Part shown: positions 54,241 to 63,158 of the stretch, piece after piece | Layout: each line of letters starts with the position of its first letter | How positions within the stretch are numbered: the stretch's first letter is position 1 | Source: CAVQBC01 sp963710665 | GTDB taxonomy: Bacteria; Actinomycetota; Thermoleophilia; Solirubrobacterales; Solirubrobacteraceae | NCBI GenBank assembly: GCA_963710665.1 | Contig: CAVQBC010000006.1 | Span: 682,001 to 746,000 of the forward strand | Reading direction: 5' to 3' | Length of the DNA stretch: 64,000 bases | The notes under the pieces: model-generated | The model's input: the letters and a program-made list of their open reading frames with translations, nothing else | Told to the model about the DNA's origin: nothing | Databases searched by the model: none | Made by a program: the position numbers and the translations under genes

Positions 54241-55654
54241 CGCGCACCCCTCGCGCCCCGACGGGCACCGGTGCCGCGACGGACCCGCCCGCCCGCCGAG
54301 CCGCGGCCGGCCGCGCCGCCCCGGCACCGCTGCTCGCCGTGAGCCGCCGACCGCTGGTCTCGGGCGTGAGCAGGACCGAGATCACGGTCACCGCGCACAT
54401 GCCGGCGAGGAAGGCGCCGATGCCCCAGACGGCGCCGGCCGCGAGCAGCGCGGTCGCGATCAGCGGCGACGCGCCGCCGAGCACAGCCGTCGTCTCGCGG
54501 GCGAGCGCGATCCCGCTGTAGCGCACCCGCGTCTCGAACAGCTCGGAGAAGAACGCCGGCTGGCTGCCCGCCATCGCCGCGTACGCCACCCCGACCAGCA
54601 GCGCGATCGCCAGCCAGATGAGCGCCGTCGACCCGGTGTCGAGCAGCCAGAAGAACGGGAACGCGAACAGCATCGAGAAGGCGGCGCCGCCCGCGTAGAC
54701 CGGCCGGCGGCCGATCCGGTCCGAGAGCGCGCCGAAGACCGGGATCAGCACGATCTGGATCGCCGAGGCGATCAGCACGCCGTACAGGGCCACCGTCTTG
54801 GGCAGCTCGAGGGCCTCGACGGCGTAGGCGAGCACGAAGGCGCTCCCCACGTAGAGCACCGCGTTGTCGGCGAAGCGCGCGCCCATGACGGCGAGCAGGC
54901 TCTTCGGGGCGGTCCGGATGACCTCCAGCACGGGCGCCTTGGCGACCTCGTGCTGGGCCTTGAGCTCCCTGAAGGCCGGAGTCTCGAGCAACCGCAGCCG
55001 GATGTAGAGGCCGACGCCGACGATCGCCCCGCTCAGCAGGAAGGGGATCCGCCAGCCCCAGCTGTTGAGCTGAGCGGCGGGCAGGGTCGCGACGAGGGCG
55101 AACATGCCGGTGGCGGCGATCAGCCCCAGCGCGACGCCCGTCTGCGGCCAGCTGCCGAAGAAGCCCCGCCTGTGCGCCGGCGTGCGCTCGACGACCATCA
55201 GGATCGCGCCCGTGAACTCGGCGCCCGCGCCGAAGCCCTGGACCATGCGCAGGAGGACGAGCAGCACCGGCGCCCAGACGCCGATCGCGTCGAAGGACGG
55301 CAGGCAGCCGATCAGGAAGGTGCTCGTCCCCATCAGCAGCAGCGTCGAGACGAGCACGGCCTTGCGGCCGATCTTGTCCCCCAGGTGCCCGAAGACGATG
55401 CCGCCGATCGGGCGCACCGCGAACCCGACCGCGTAGGTGGCGAACGCCGCCAGCGTGCCGGTCAGCGGCTCCGACGACGGGAAGAACAGCTCGTTGAAGA
55501 CGAGCGCCGCGGCGGTGGCGTACAGGAAGAAGTCGTACCACTCGATCGCCGTCCCGATCACGCTCGCGGTGACGACTTTGCGAACGGAATCGACGTCCCC
55601 CTCGCGTTCGCCGCCGAGCTCCTCCGCCAAGGACGCACTGCGATGTGAGTCCAT
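54227..55654 (-). CDS. MFS transporter, metabolite:H+ symporter (MHS) type
   Basis: A 475-residue 12-helix carrier of the MHS family (ShiA, ProP, KgtP type). Marks: VTASVIGTAIEWYDFFLYATAAALVF at the first helix, FGHLGDKIGRKAVLVSTLLLMG (loop 2-3 motif), LLVLLRMVQGFGAGAEFTGAI and LSDRIGRRPVYAGG in the second half. Substrates in this family are organic acids and compatible solutes. First gene of the operon with the hydratase and CoA-transferase, so a carboxylic acid is likely. The ATG at 55654 is preceded by GGGAGGAGAG, an excellent ribosome-binding site. Confidence 0.9.
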   Translation of the reverse strand: MDSHRSASLAEELGGEREGDVDSVRKVVTASVIGTAIEWYDFFLYATAAALVFNELFFPSSEPLTGTLAAFATYAVGFAVRPIGGIVFGHLGDKIGRKAVLVSTLLLMGTSTFLIGCLPSFDAIGVWAPVLLVLLRMVQGFGAGAEFTGAILMVVERTPAHRRGFFGSWPQTGVALGLIAATGMFALVATLPAAQLNSWGWRIPFLLSGAIVGVGLYIRLRLLETPAFRELKAQHEVAKAPVLEVIRTAPKSLLAVMGARFADNAVLYVGSAFVLAYAVEALELPKTVALYGVLIASAIQIVLIPVFGALSDRIGRRPVYAGGAAFSMLFAFPFFWLLDTGSTALIWLAIALLVGVAYAAMAGSQPAFFSELFETRVRYSGIALARETTAVLGGASPLIATALLAAGAVWGIGAFLAGMCAVTVISVLLTPETSGRRLTASSGAGAARPAAARRAGGSVAAPVPVGARGVRDAEH

Positions 55655-55672
55655 CCCTCTCCTCCCACGGAT

Positions 55673-55705
55673 TGGTCAGTGGACTGTGGTCTGGTCAATA
55701 CCACG
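55673..55705. promoter_or_regulatory. Candidate GntR/FadR operator upstream of the MFS operon
   Basis: The promoter region contains TTGGTCAG (55673-55680) and, eleven bases on, an inverted repeat GTGGT-N9-ACCAC (55687-55705) that encloses CTGGTCAAT. TGGTC/GACCA half-sites are typical for FadR-subfamily regulators, and one such regulator gene is convergent with this operon. No experiment or alignment supports the pairing yet. Confidence 0.45.
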
Positions 55706-55784
55706 TCCTGCGGGAGCCGAAACCACGTACCGCGTGAACGGCCGCCACGGGTCGGTGGGCGTCGGCGGCGCCCGGCCGCGGGCG

Positions 55785-56288
55785 TCAGTGGACGAGCGCC
55801 TTGAGCGCGATCAGCGCGCCGCCGATCGCGCCGACCGCCAGCGCGTGCGCGAGCGAGGCCTGCAGGCCGGAGCCGGCGAGCCGCGCGGCGCAGTATCCGT
55901 AGAAGGCGATCAGGCCGAGCCCCGTCCACCGGGCGATCACGAACGCGGTGTGGAGCTCGAGCGCCCCCGCCGCGGCGAGGACGAAGAAGACGGCCGGGAA
56001 CGCGATCCCGAGCACCACCCCCGCCACCTCGTCCAGCTGCCGGCGGATCTCCACCCACGTGACGAGCCGGCGAGTCCGCGCCTCGGTGCCCAGCACGTCG
56101 GAGTACAGCTCGGCCAGCCCGACCGCGACGCCCGTGCCGAGCAGCGTGGCGACGACGACCCCGGCAGCGGGCGGGTGGTCCTGCAGCGCGACGACGAGCG
56201 CCAGCCCGATGATCGAGCCGTAGACGACCCGCGACACCTGCCGGGACTCGAGGTGGGCTTCCAGCGCGCGCAGCACGGACGGCGGCAC
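55785..56288 (-). CDS. Uncharacterised integral membrane protein
   Basis: A 167-residue protein with five hydrophobic helices: about 24-36, 42-65 (AAGVVVATLLGTGVAVGLAEL), 88-112 (GVVLGIAFPAVFFVLAAAGAL), 115-135 and 140-163 (LAVGAIGGALIALKALV). The N-terminal part SRQVSRVVYGSIIGLALVVAL is reminiscent of VIT1/CCC1-like proteins, but the metal ligands of that family are not evident. The GTG at 56288 is the first plausible start. It lies beside an array of palindromic repeats. Confidence 0.65.
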   Translation of the reverse strand: MPPSVLRALEAHLESRQVSRVVYGSIIGLALVVALQDHPPAAGVVVATLLGTGVAVGLAELYSDVLGTEARTRRLVTWVEIRRQLDEVAGVVLGIAFPAVFFVLAAAGALELHTAFVIARWTGLGLIAFYGYCAARLAGSGLQASLAHALAVGAIGGALIALKALVH

Positions 56289-56300
56289 CCTACCCCGTGC

Positions 56301-56540
56301 CGAGCCGCCACGAGACGAAGCGCCGACACGCGGGAGTTCGGCCCACCGGCGACGGCACCCAGCGGCGGTCGCGCGGCCGAACTCCCAGCCACCGAGCCGC
56401 CACGAGACGACGCGCCGACACGCGGGAGTTCGGCCCACCGGCGACGACGCCCAGCGGCGGTTGCGCGGCCGAACTCCCAGCACGCGGGAGTTCGGCCCAC
56501 CGGCGACGGCACCCAGCGGCGGTTGCGCGGCCGAACTCCC
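56301..56540. repeat. Array of three 55-bp palindromic elements, copies D1-D3
   Basis: Three units at 56332-56386, 56424-56478 and 56486-56540 each read GGGAGTTCGGCC, a 31-base spacer, GGCCGAACTCCC. The first two sit in a larger 92-base direct repeat (shared CGAGCCGCCACGAGACGA flank). Spacers differ at only a few bases (ACGGCACCC / ACGACGCCC; GGTCGCGC / GGTTGCGC). The array fills the 315-base gap between the membrane protein start and the lipid-kinase start; no gene is present in it. Each unit could form a long hairpin in DNA or RNA. Confidence 0.85.
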
Positions 56541-56603
56541 AGCGACCGAGCCGCCAGGCGAGGTCGCCGGTAACCGGCGTTCACCCGCGGTGTTGAGGAG
56601 GCC

Positions 56604-57590
56604 ATGTCCGTGCGCTCGACTACCGCCCTCGAGCGCCTCGCGGACGCCGCCGCGCAGACCCGCCCGGCGCGCGTCAGGCGGCTGCTCGTCATCGTCAACC
56701 CGTTCGCCACGACGATGTCGGACCGGCTGAGGCACCTCGTCGTCTACGCGCTGCAGGGGCGCTACGACGTCCACGCGGTCGATACGGAGCGCAAGGGCCA
56801 CGCGATCGAGCTCTGCCGGGAGGCGGCCGGCGAGGGCTACGACGCCGTGGTGGCCTTCGGCGGCGACGGCACCGTCAACGAGGCGGCCAACGGCCTCGTG
56901 GGGTCGCCGACGCCGCTCACCGTGCTGCCCGGCGGCTCGACGAACGTGTTCTGCCGCATGCTCGGCATCCCCAACGACGTGGTCGCGGCCACCGAGCACG
57001 TGCTGGGCCTGGCCGACGCGTGGGCCCCGCGCGCGGTGGACCTCCCGAGCGTCAACGGGCGCGGGTTCACGTTCGCGGCCGGCGTCGGCCTCGACGCGAG
57101 CGTGGTCGAGCGGGTCGACCGCCATCCCGAGCGCAAGGCGCGGTTGGGGGCCTGGTACTACACCGAGTCGGCCGTGCGGACGTTCCTCGCGCGCTACGTC
57201 GTCAACCCGCCGCAGCTGGAGGTCCACGTCGGCGGGCGCACCTACCGCGGCGTCAGCGTCTTCGTCCAGAACGGCCGCCCGTACACGTTCTTCCGCGATC
57301 TCCCGGTCGACATCGACGAGGACGTCGCGCTCGACTCGGGCGACATCGCCGGCGCGGTGCTCACCCGCGCCAACGCGCTCGACCTCCCCACCGTGACGTG
57401 GCGGGCGCTCTCGCAGCGCGCCCGCGTCCGCGACCACCGCCGCGTGCGCCCGTTCTCGCGGGCGCTCGCGCTCGTGGTGCGCTCCGCCGACGGACGCGGC
57501 GTGCCCGTGCAGGTCGACGGCGACTACATCGGCGAGGACACCGAGGCCCGCTTCGCCGTCGCCGCCGGGGCGCTGCGCGTCGTCGCCTAG
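56604..57590 (+). CDS. Diacylglycerol kinase family lipid kinase
   Basis: A 328-residue DAGK_cat protein. LLVIVNPFATTMSDRL is the N-terminal strand, VVAFGGDGTVNEAANGLVG the ATP-binding GGDGT motif, and LPGGSTNVFCRMLGIPND the third conserved block. The C-terminal beta-sandwich domain follows (VSVFVQNGRPYTFFRDLPVDID, VPVQVDGDYIGED). It would phosphorylate diacylglycerol or a related lipid, feeding phosphatidate or glycolipid metabolism. GTTGAGGAGGCC supplies a ribosome-binding site (GAGGAGG) close before the ATG at 56604. Confidence 0.9.
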   Translation: MSVRSTTALERLADAAAQTRPARVRRLLVIVNPFATTMSDRLRHLVVYALQGRYDVHAVDTERKGHAIELCREAAGEGYDAVVAFGGDGTVNEAANGLVGSPTPLTVLPGGSTNVFCRMLGIPNDVVAATEHVLGLADAWAPRAVDLPSVNGRGFTFAAGVGLDASVVERVDRHPERKARLGAWYYTESAVRTFLARYVVNPPQLEVHVGGRTYRGVSVFVQNGRPYTFFRDLPVDIDEDVALDSGDIAGAVLTRANALDLPTVTWRALSQRARVRDHRRVRPFSRALALVVRSADGRGVPVQVDGDYIGEDTEARFAVAAGALRVVA

Positions 57591-57655
57591 CCGATGAGTT
57601 TCGCCGCCGCCGGCGGTCTGGACCTTCGACGACCCGACCCCCGGGAGGTGCCGAC

Positions 57656-58081
57656 ATGGCCCAGACCACGACGACCAGGACCCGCATCACGCAGGTGGCG
57701 ACGGTGATCGTCCCCGTGACCGACCAGGACCGGGCGCTCGGCTTCTACGAAGGCACGATCGGACTCGAGAAGGTCTCCGATTTCCGCTACGAGAGCGGCG
57801 AGCGCTGGACGGAGGTGGCGCCGTCCGGCGGCACGACGCGGGTGTCGCTCGCGGCCGCGCGCCCGGACCGGCCCGCCGGGATCGAGACGGGCGTCGCGTT
57901 CGTCACCGACGACGTCGAGGCGGACCACGCCGCGCTGCGCGCCCGCGGGGTCGACGCCGAGGCGATCATGCGCGCGGGCGCCCCCGTGCGGTACTGGGCC
58001 GGCGCCCCGCTGGCGGGCATGCCGGCGATGTTCCTGTTCCGCGACCCGGACGGGAACTCGTTCCTGATGGTCCAGGGCTGA
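57656..58081 (+). CDS. VOC family protein (glyoxalase/dioxygenase fold)
   Basis: A 141-residue vicinal-oxygen-chelate protein: TQVATVIVPVTDQDRALGFYEGTIGLEKVSDFRY in the first half (given in part), GVAFVTDDVEADHAALRARGV and MFLFRDPDGNSFLMVQG in the second. A metal-ligand Glu is likely in ERWTEVAP, but the usual His near the start is replaced by a hydrophobic stretch (TVIVPV), so metal binding is uncertain. Such proteins act as lyases, dioxygenases or antibiotic-binding proteins. CGGGAGGTG precedes the ATG. Confidence 0.83.
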   Translation: MAQTTTTRTRITQVATVIVPVTDQDRALGFYEGTIGLEKVSDFRYESGERWTEVAPSGGTTRVSLAAARPDRPAGIETGVAFVTDDVEADHAALRARGVDAEAIMRAGAPVRYWAGAPLAGMPAMFLFRDPDGNSFLMVQG

Positions 58082-58084
58082 CCG

Positions 58085-60376
58085 TCAGGGGCTGGCGGTC
58101 GGCGTGACGCGGTAGGCGTCGAAGACCGCGTCGATCGAGCGCAGGCGGGTGATCGTCGACTTCAGCGTCCCGGTGTCCCCCACCTCCACCACGAAGCGGT
58201 TCTTGACCATCGGGTGGCTGACGATGCACCGCGCCTCGACGATGTTGATGCCGGCCTCGGCGAAGGTGCGCGAGAGGTCCTCGAGGAGCCGGTGGCGGTC
58301 CCAGCCGTCGACCTGCAGCTCGACCTTGAAGGACGTCTCGTTGTCGCCGTCCCAGTGCACCGGCACGAAGCGCTCGGGGTCCTTGCGCAGCGCGACGGCG
58401 TTGGGACAGTCCTCGCGGTGGATCGTGATGCCGCGGCCGAGCGAGACGTAGCCGACGATCGGGTCGCCCGACACCGGGCGGCAGCACTTGGCCAGGCGCA
58501 GCGGGACGTCCTCGACGCCCTCGACGCGGATGCCGTACTTCGACGACGAGGAGTCCGGGCGCCGCGGCTGGCGCTTCTGCTCGAGCAGGTCCTCGACCGC
58601 GGTCGGCTCCTCGACCGCCGAGTCGCCGGCCTTCAGTCGCGCCATCACCTTGTTGACCACGACCTTGGGCGAGATCTTCGCCCCGCCCAGCGCGATGTAG
58701 AAGTCGTCGGCCTTGCGGAAGCCCATCTCGCGGATGACGTCGGCGAGCAGCGGGGAGCCGGTGAGCTTCTGCGCGGGGAGGCCCGCCTTGTTGAGGTGCT
58801 CCTGCAGCTGCTGGCGCCCGGCGTGCTCGGAGTCCTCGCGCGACTCGGCCTTGAACCACGCCTTGATCTTGTTGCGCGCGCGGGTGGTCTTGACGACCGC
58901 GAGCCAGTCGCGCGACGGGCCCCGCTCGCGCTTGGCGGTCAGCACCTCGACGATGTCGCCGGAGCGCAGCTCGTAGTGCAGCGGGACGATCTTGCCGTTG
59001 ACCTTGGCGCCGACGCAGCGGTGGCCGACGTCGGTGTGGATCTCGTAGGCGAAGTCGAGCGGGGTCGCGCCGGCGGTCAGGGACTTGACCTCGCCCTTCG
59101 GCGTGAAGACGAAGACCTCGTCGTCCATCAGCTCGCTGCGCAGGCTGTCCGTGAACTCCTTGGGGTCGTGGACCTCCTGCTGCCAGTCGAGCAGCGACTT
59201 CAGCCAGTTGAGCTTGGCGTCGGTCGGGTCGCGGCGGGCCTGGCGCGCGTTCTCCTTGTAGCGCCAGTGCGCGGCGACGCCGTACTCGGCCGTCTCGTGC
59301 ATCTCGCGCGTGCGGATCTGGATCTCGAGCGGCCGTCCCTCGGGCCCGATCACGGTGGTGTGCAGCGCCTGGTACATGTTGAACTTCGGCATCGCCACCA
59401 TGTCCTTGAAGCGGCCGGGGAGCGGCTTCCAGAGCGAGTGGATGACGCCGACGGCGCCGTAGCAGTCCTTCACGGAGTCGACGATGACCCGCATGGCCGT
59501 GAGGTCGTAGATCTCGTTGAACTCGCGGCCCTTCTTGGTCATCTTCGAGTAGATCGAGTAGAAGTGCTTGGCGCGCCCCGAGATCTCGGCGCTGATGCCG
59601 AGCGCCTCGAGCTCCTTGGCCAGGTAGCCGCCCGCCTTGGCGACGTAGCGCTCGCGCTCGTCGCGCTGCTGGCTGACGAGGCCCTTGATGTCCTGGTACT
59701 TGCGCGGGTGCAGCGTCGCGAAGGCGAGGTCCTCGAGCTCCCACTTGATCGCGTGGATGCCGAGGCGATGCGCCAGCGGCGCGTAGATCTCGAGCGTCTC
59801 CTTGGCCTTGTCGATCTGCTTCTGCTTCGGCATCGCGCCGAGCGTGCGCATGTTGTGCAGCCGGTCGGCCAGCTTGATGAGGATGACCCGGATGTCCGTG
59901 GCCATCGCGACCATCATCTTGCGGTAGTTCTCGGCCTGCGCCTCGTCGCGCGACTGGAAGGTGATCCCCGTGAGCTTGGTCACGCCGTCGACGAGGCTCG
60001 CGACCTCCTCGCCGAAGACGGTCTCGACCTCCTCCAGCGAGGCGGTGGTGTCCTCCACGGTGTCGTGCAGCAGCGCGGCGCACAGCGTCTCGGTGTCGAG
60101 CCGCATGCCGGCGCAGATCTTGGCCACGCCCACCGGGTGGGTGATGAAGTTCTCCCCGGACTCGCGGCGCTGGTCGGCGTGGTGCTCGCAGGCGAACACG
60201 AACGCCTGCACGACCCTTTCGCGGTCGATCGACTCCGCGACCTCGTCCGCGTGCTCCTCGACGATCGCGAACAGGTCGGCGAGCAGCCGCCGCTCGAGGT
60301 CGGTCAGCTCGGTGGGGACCGGGCCGTCCGCCTCGTGCGGGTGGGCGGTGCCGTCGACCGGCAGCCGGCCGGGCAT
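58085..60376 (-). CDS. rel: Bifunctional (p)ppGpp synthetase/hydrolase
   Basis: A 763-residue Rel/SpoT protein with all domains. HD hydrolase at about 50-190 (CEHHADQRRESGENFITHPVGVA, AALLHDTVEDT, HRLG) is complete, so it can degrade (p)ppGpp. Synthetase at about 250-370 has GREFNEIYDLTAMRVIV and PLPGRFKDMVAMPKFNMYQALHTTV, where RFKD is the form seen in bifunctional enzymes. TGS domain: DDEVFVFTPKGEVKSLTAGATPLDFAYEIH. Zinc-finger-like CC segment LAKCCRPVSGDPIVGYV and a C-terminal ACT domain end the protein. It sets stringent-response levels. Located directly downstream of recJ (101 bases). Confidence 0.95.
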   Translation of the reverse strand: MPGRLPVDGTAHPHEADGPVPTELTDLERRLLADLFAIVEEHADEVAESIDRERVVQAFVFACEHHADQRRESGENFITHPVGVAKICAGMRLDTETLCAALLHDTVEDTTASLEEVETVFGEEVASLVDGVTKLTGITFQSRDEAQAENYRKMMVAMATDIRVILIKLADRLHNMRTLGAMPKQKQIDKAKETLEIYAPLAHRLGIHAIKWELEDLAFATLHPRKYQDIKGLVSQQRDERERYVAKAGGYLAKELEALGISAEISGRAKHFYSIYSKMTKKGREFNEIYDLTAMRVIVDSVKDCYGAVGVIHSLWKPLPGRFKDMVAMPKFNMYQALHTTVIGPEGRPLEIQIRTREMHETAEYGVAAHWRYKENARQARRDPTDAKLNWLKSLLDWQQEVHDPKEFTDSLRSELMDDEVFVFTPKGEVKSLTAGATPLDFAYEIHTDVGHRCVGAKVNGKIVPLHYELRSGDIVEVLTAKRERGPSRDWLAVVKTTRARNKIKAWFKAESREDSEHAGRQQLQEHLNKAGLPAQKLTGSPLLADVIREMGFRKADDFYIALGGAKISPKVVVNKVMARLKAGDSAVEEPTAVEDLLEQKRQPRRPDSSSSKYGIRVEGVEDVPLRLAKCCRPVSGDPIVGYVSLGRGITIHREDCPNAVALRKDPERFVPVHWDGDNETSFKVELQVDGWDRHRLLEDLSRTFAEAGINIVEARCIVSHPMVKNRFVVEVGDTGTLKSTITRLRSIDAVFDAYRVTPTASP

Positions 60377-60477
60377 CGCGACGCGACCGGCCGCGCCGTC
60401 GCCGTCGCCGTTGCCCGCCCCGTCGCCGTCCTGTGGCGGCGCGGGCGGCAGCGCCGCACCCGGCTCGTCGCCGGTGC

Positions 60478-63007
60478 TCAGGCCGCTGCTCGTGCTGTGC
60501 TGGTCGTCAGGTATCGGAGGCCGTCCTCGAGGCGTTGCCGGTACGCCCTGAAGGCCGCCGAGCGCTCGAGCGCGGTGCGCGCGGGCGCCTCGGCCACCCG
60601 CAGGGCGTGCCCTTCGTGCTCGAGGACCACCAGGCCCAGCTCGGAGAGCACTCGCACCAGGCGACCGCCGAGCGCCGGCGACCGCGGCTGCGGGTCATCT
60701 CCCCTGAGCGTCGCCTCGAGGGCCTCCCCCTCCCCGCCTCCGGCCGCGCGGACGGCGCGATAGACGGCGGTGAGCGGTGCGCGCAGGGCGTAGTCCCATT
60801 CATGTATGCGTCGGGCAAAGCGTAGCTCAGGCTCGCCCCATGCCATGTGGGTCCAGCCCGCGCCCGGCAGGCCGTCGAGCAGGTCGCGGCGGTGGGCGTG
60901 CGCCGGCGGGTCCAGCGCGACCACGTGGGCGAAGCCCTCCGCCAGCCCCGGATCGTCCTCCAGCGCGAGCCACGAGCACACGGCGAAGCCGCCGACGCGG
61001 CCGCCGAGCGCCCGTGCGCGGTGCGGCGCGTGGGCGGCGACGGCCAGCACCGTGGCACCGCTGTGCACGAGGTCCGAGAGCAGGCCGGCGATGCCGTTCC
61101 CCGTGACATCGCGGGGAAGTCGCCCAGGGGGCGACTTCCCTGGGAGTTCGGCCACGTTCGCGGTCGTCGCCCCGAGCCGGAGCGGGCCGAGCTCCCGGTC
61201 CGCCAGGGCCGGGGATCCGCCGGGCGGCCACGGGTCGAGCGCCCGCTCGAGCTCGGTCCGGACCCCGTCGGCGAACGTCGCCGGCTCGCCGATCACGTCG
61301 ATGGACCCGACCCCGCCCGCCCGCGCCGGGCGCGCATGACGCAGGACGAGGCGCGGCTCGACCGATCCGCCCCAGCGGTCGATCTCGAGCCGGACGGCCG
61401 CCTCGACCGGCTCACCGGGCTCGGCCGGCAGCCGGCTGCCCGAGCCGAACGCGACGCAGCGCGAGCGCGCGCCGCCCGCGCTGAGCGTGAAGGCGACGTG
61501 GCGCCCCTCGCCCAGCGGCCGCGGCTCGTCGAGCAGCGCGGCGGGCACGAGCAGCGACGGCTCGGGGTTGCCCGCGCCGAAGGGCTCCAGGCGCTCGAGC
61601 TCCTCGGCCAGGCCGAGGCCGAGCGCGTCGCCCGGCACGACGGCGTCGATGGTCTGGGTGCGGACGAGGTCCTCCGGGCGCAGGACCTCCGCGGCGTGGG
61701 CCACGAACGCCTCGCGGAACGCGTCCACGCGCTCGCGGGCGATGGTCAGGCCCGCGGCGGCGCGGTGCCCGCCGTGGCGCAGGAGGTCCGCCGCGCCGGC
61801 CTCGAGCCCGGCCAGCAGGTCGAAGCCGGGGATCGACCGCCCGGAGCCGGTCCCCTGCTCGCCGTCGAGCGCGATCAGGACGACCGGGCGGTGATGGCGC
61901 TCCGCCAGGCGCGAGGCGACGATCCCGATCACGCCGGGGTGCCAGCCCTCGGAGGCCAGCACGTAGGCGGGCGCCGGCGGACCGGAGGGCAGCAGCGCCT
62001 CGGCCTCGAAGCGGATGCGGGTCTCGACGTCGCGGCGCTCGGCGTTCACGGCGTCGAGCTCCTCGGCGACCGCCCGCGCGCGCTCGGGGTCCTCGGTGAG
62101 CAGGAGCTCGAGCCCGGCGTCGGCCCGCTGCATGCGGCCCGCGGCGTTGATCCGCGGCGCCGAGCCGGAAGCCGATCGCCCGCGCGTCGAGGCCGGAGGG
62201 GTCCACGCGGCAGACCGCCATCAGCGCCTGCAGCCCCGGCTTGCGGGTGCGGCCGAGGCGCCGCAGGCCGGCGCGCACGAGCCGGCGGTTCTCCCCCTGC
62301 AGCGGCACGACGTCGCAGACGGTGGCGAGCGCCACGAGGTCGAGGTCCTCGTCGGCGGCCGCGGCGTCGAGCCCGGCGCCCTCGAGCAGCGCCTGGGCGA
62401 GCTTGTGCGCCACGCCGGCCGCGCACAGGTCCGCGCACGGATAGCCGCCGACGCGCGGGTGGACGATCGGGGCGTCGGGCAGGGCGCCGTCCGCCCGCGG
62501 CGCGTGGTGGTCGGTGACCACCACGTCGAGCCCCGCCGCGCGCGCCGCCGCCACCTCGTCGACCGCGGTGATCGCGCAGTCGGCCGTGATCAGCAGGCCG
62601 GTGCCGCGGGCCGCCAGCCGCTCGACGGTGGCCGGCGCGAGCCCGTAGCCGTCCTCGAAGCGGCTCGGCAGATACCAGTCGACCTCCGCGCCCAGGGTGC
62701 GCAGGACCCGCACGAGGATGGCCGTCGCGCACACGCCGTCGGCGTCGTAGTCGCCGTGGACCGTGATCCGCGTCCCGCGCCCGGCGTGGCCGAGGATGCG
62801 CTCGGCCGCCTCGCGCAGGCCGCCGAAGGCGTCGAGCGGGTGCGCGGTGTCGGCCGCGAGGAAGGTCCGCGCGGCCCCGGGGTCGCCGAGGCCGCGGCGG
62901 ACGAGCACCTGGGCGAGCACCGGCGAGACGCCGAGGTCCGCGGCCAGGCGCTCGGCGGTGCCGCGGTCGTAGGGCGCGATGGCGAACGCGACGTCCGGCT
63001 GGAGCAT
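60478..63007 (-). CDS. recJ: Single-stranded-DNA-specific exonuclease RecJ, one frame break
   Basis: About 843 codons. The DHH domain has VHGDYDADGVCATAILVR, TADCAITAVDEV, VVVTDHHAPR and HPRVGGYPCADLCAAGVAHKLAQ. Then AIGFRLG is followed by a shift near 62158-62170; removing one base gives the expected RINAAGRMQRAD. DHHA1 follows: EGWHPGVIGIVASRLAERHHRPVVLI, GSGRSIPGFDLL, LLRHGGHRAAAGLTI; then the OB domain (RLEPFGAGNPEP). A further C-terminal helicase-like region (HSGATVLAVAAHAPHRARAL) is seen in actinobacterial RecJ. A palindromic repeat (61114-61196) is embedded in frame in this part. It degrades 5' ends of ssDNA in repair. Confidence 0.87.
61114..61196. repeat. Palindromic repeat element inside recJ, copy B
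   Basis: A small hairpin GGGAAGTCGCCC / GGGCGACTTCCC (61114-61125, 61129-61140) is followed at once by GGGAGTTCGGCC (61142-61153), a 31-base spacer and GGCCGAGCTCCC (61185-61196, one mismatch). Spacer length and arms match the 56.3-kb units. It is translated within recJ, adding roughly PGKSPPGRLPRDV and neighbours, a segment with no obvious place in the RecJ fold. Confidence 0.7.
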
Positions 63008-63026
63008 CGCCGGAGCGTATGACGAG

Positions 63027-63135
63027 GTCCGCCGGAAGGATCGCCTTGGGGGCGATCCCTCCGGCGGACCCTTGGGAGTTTCGCCCGCTGGACCGCCGGC
63101 TGGGCGCCAAGCGGCCGTGGGCGGGCGAAACTCCC
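63027..63135. repeat. Composite palindromic repeat element, copy C
   Basis: A nested hairpin (outer GTCCGCCGGA / TCCGGCGGAC at 63027-63036 and 63060-63069; inner GGATCGCC / GGCGATCC) is followed by CCTT and a second palindrome GGGAGTTTCGCCCGC, 32 bases, GCGGGCGAAACTCCC (63074-63088, 63121-63135). The spacer shares CCGGC..GGC.CC.AGCGGC with the 56.3-kb units. It fills the 151-base gap between the recJ start and the cupredoxin stop, apparently in place of any gene. Confidence 0.8.
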
Positions 63136-63158
63136 GCGCGTGGCGGTTCGGCTGTGCG

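Noticed and set aside
52175..55648. A 1157-codon open frame on the plus strand
   Set aside because: It lies antisense to three well-supported genes (CoA-transferase, hydratase, MFS). Its translation is Arg/Asp/Gly-rich with no motif, a normal by-product of very high GC in the third position.
56301..56540. CRISPR array
   Set aside because: Three palindromic units with nearly identical spacers, unequal spacing (92 and 62 bases) and no cas genes; the repeats are large hairpins, not CRISPR repeats.
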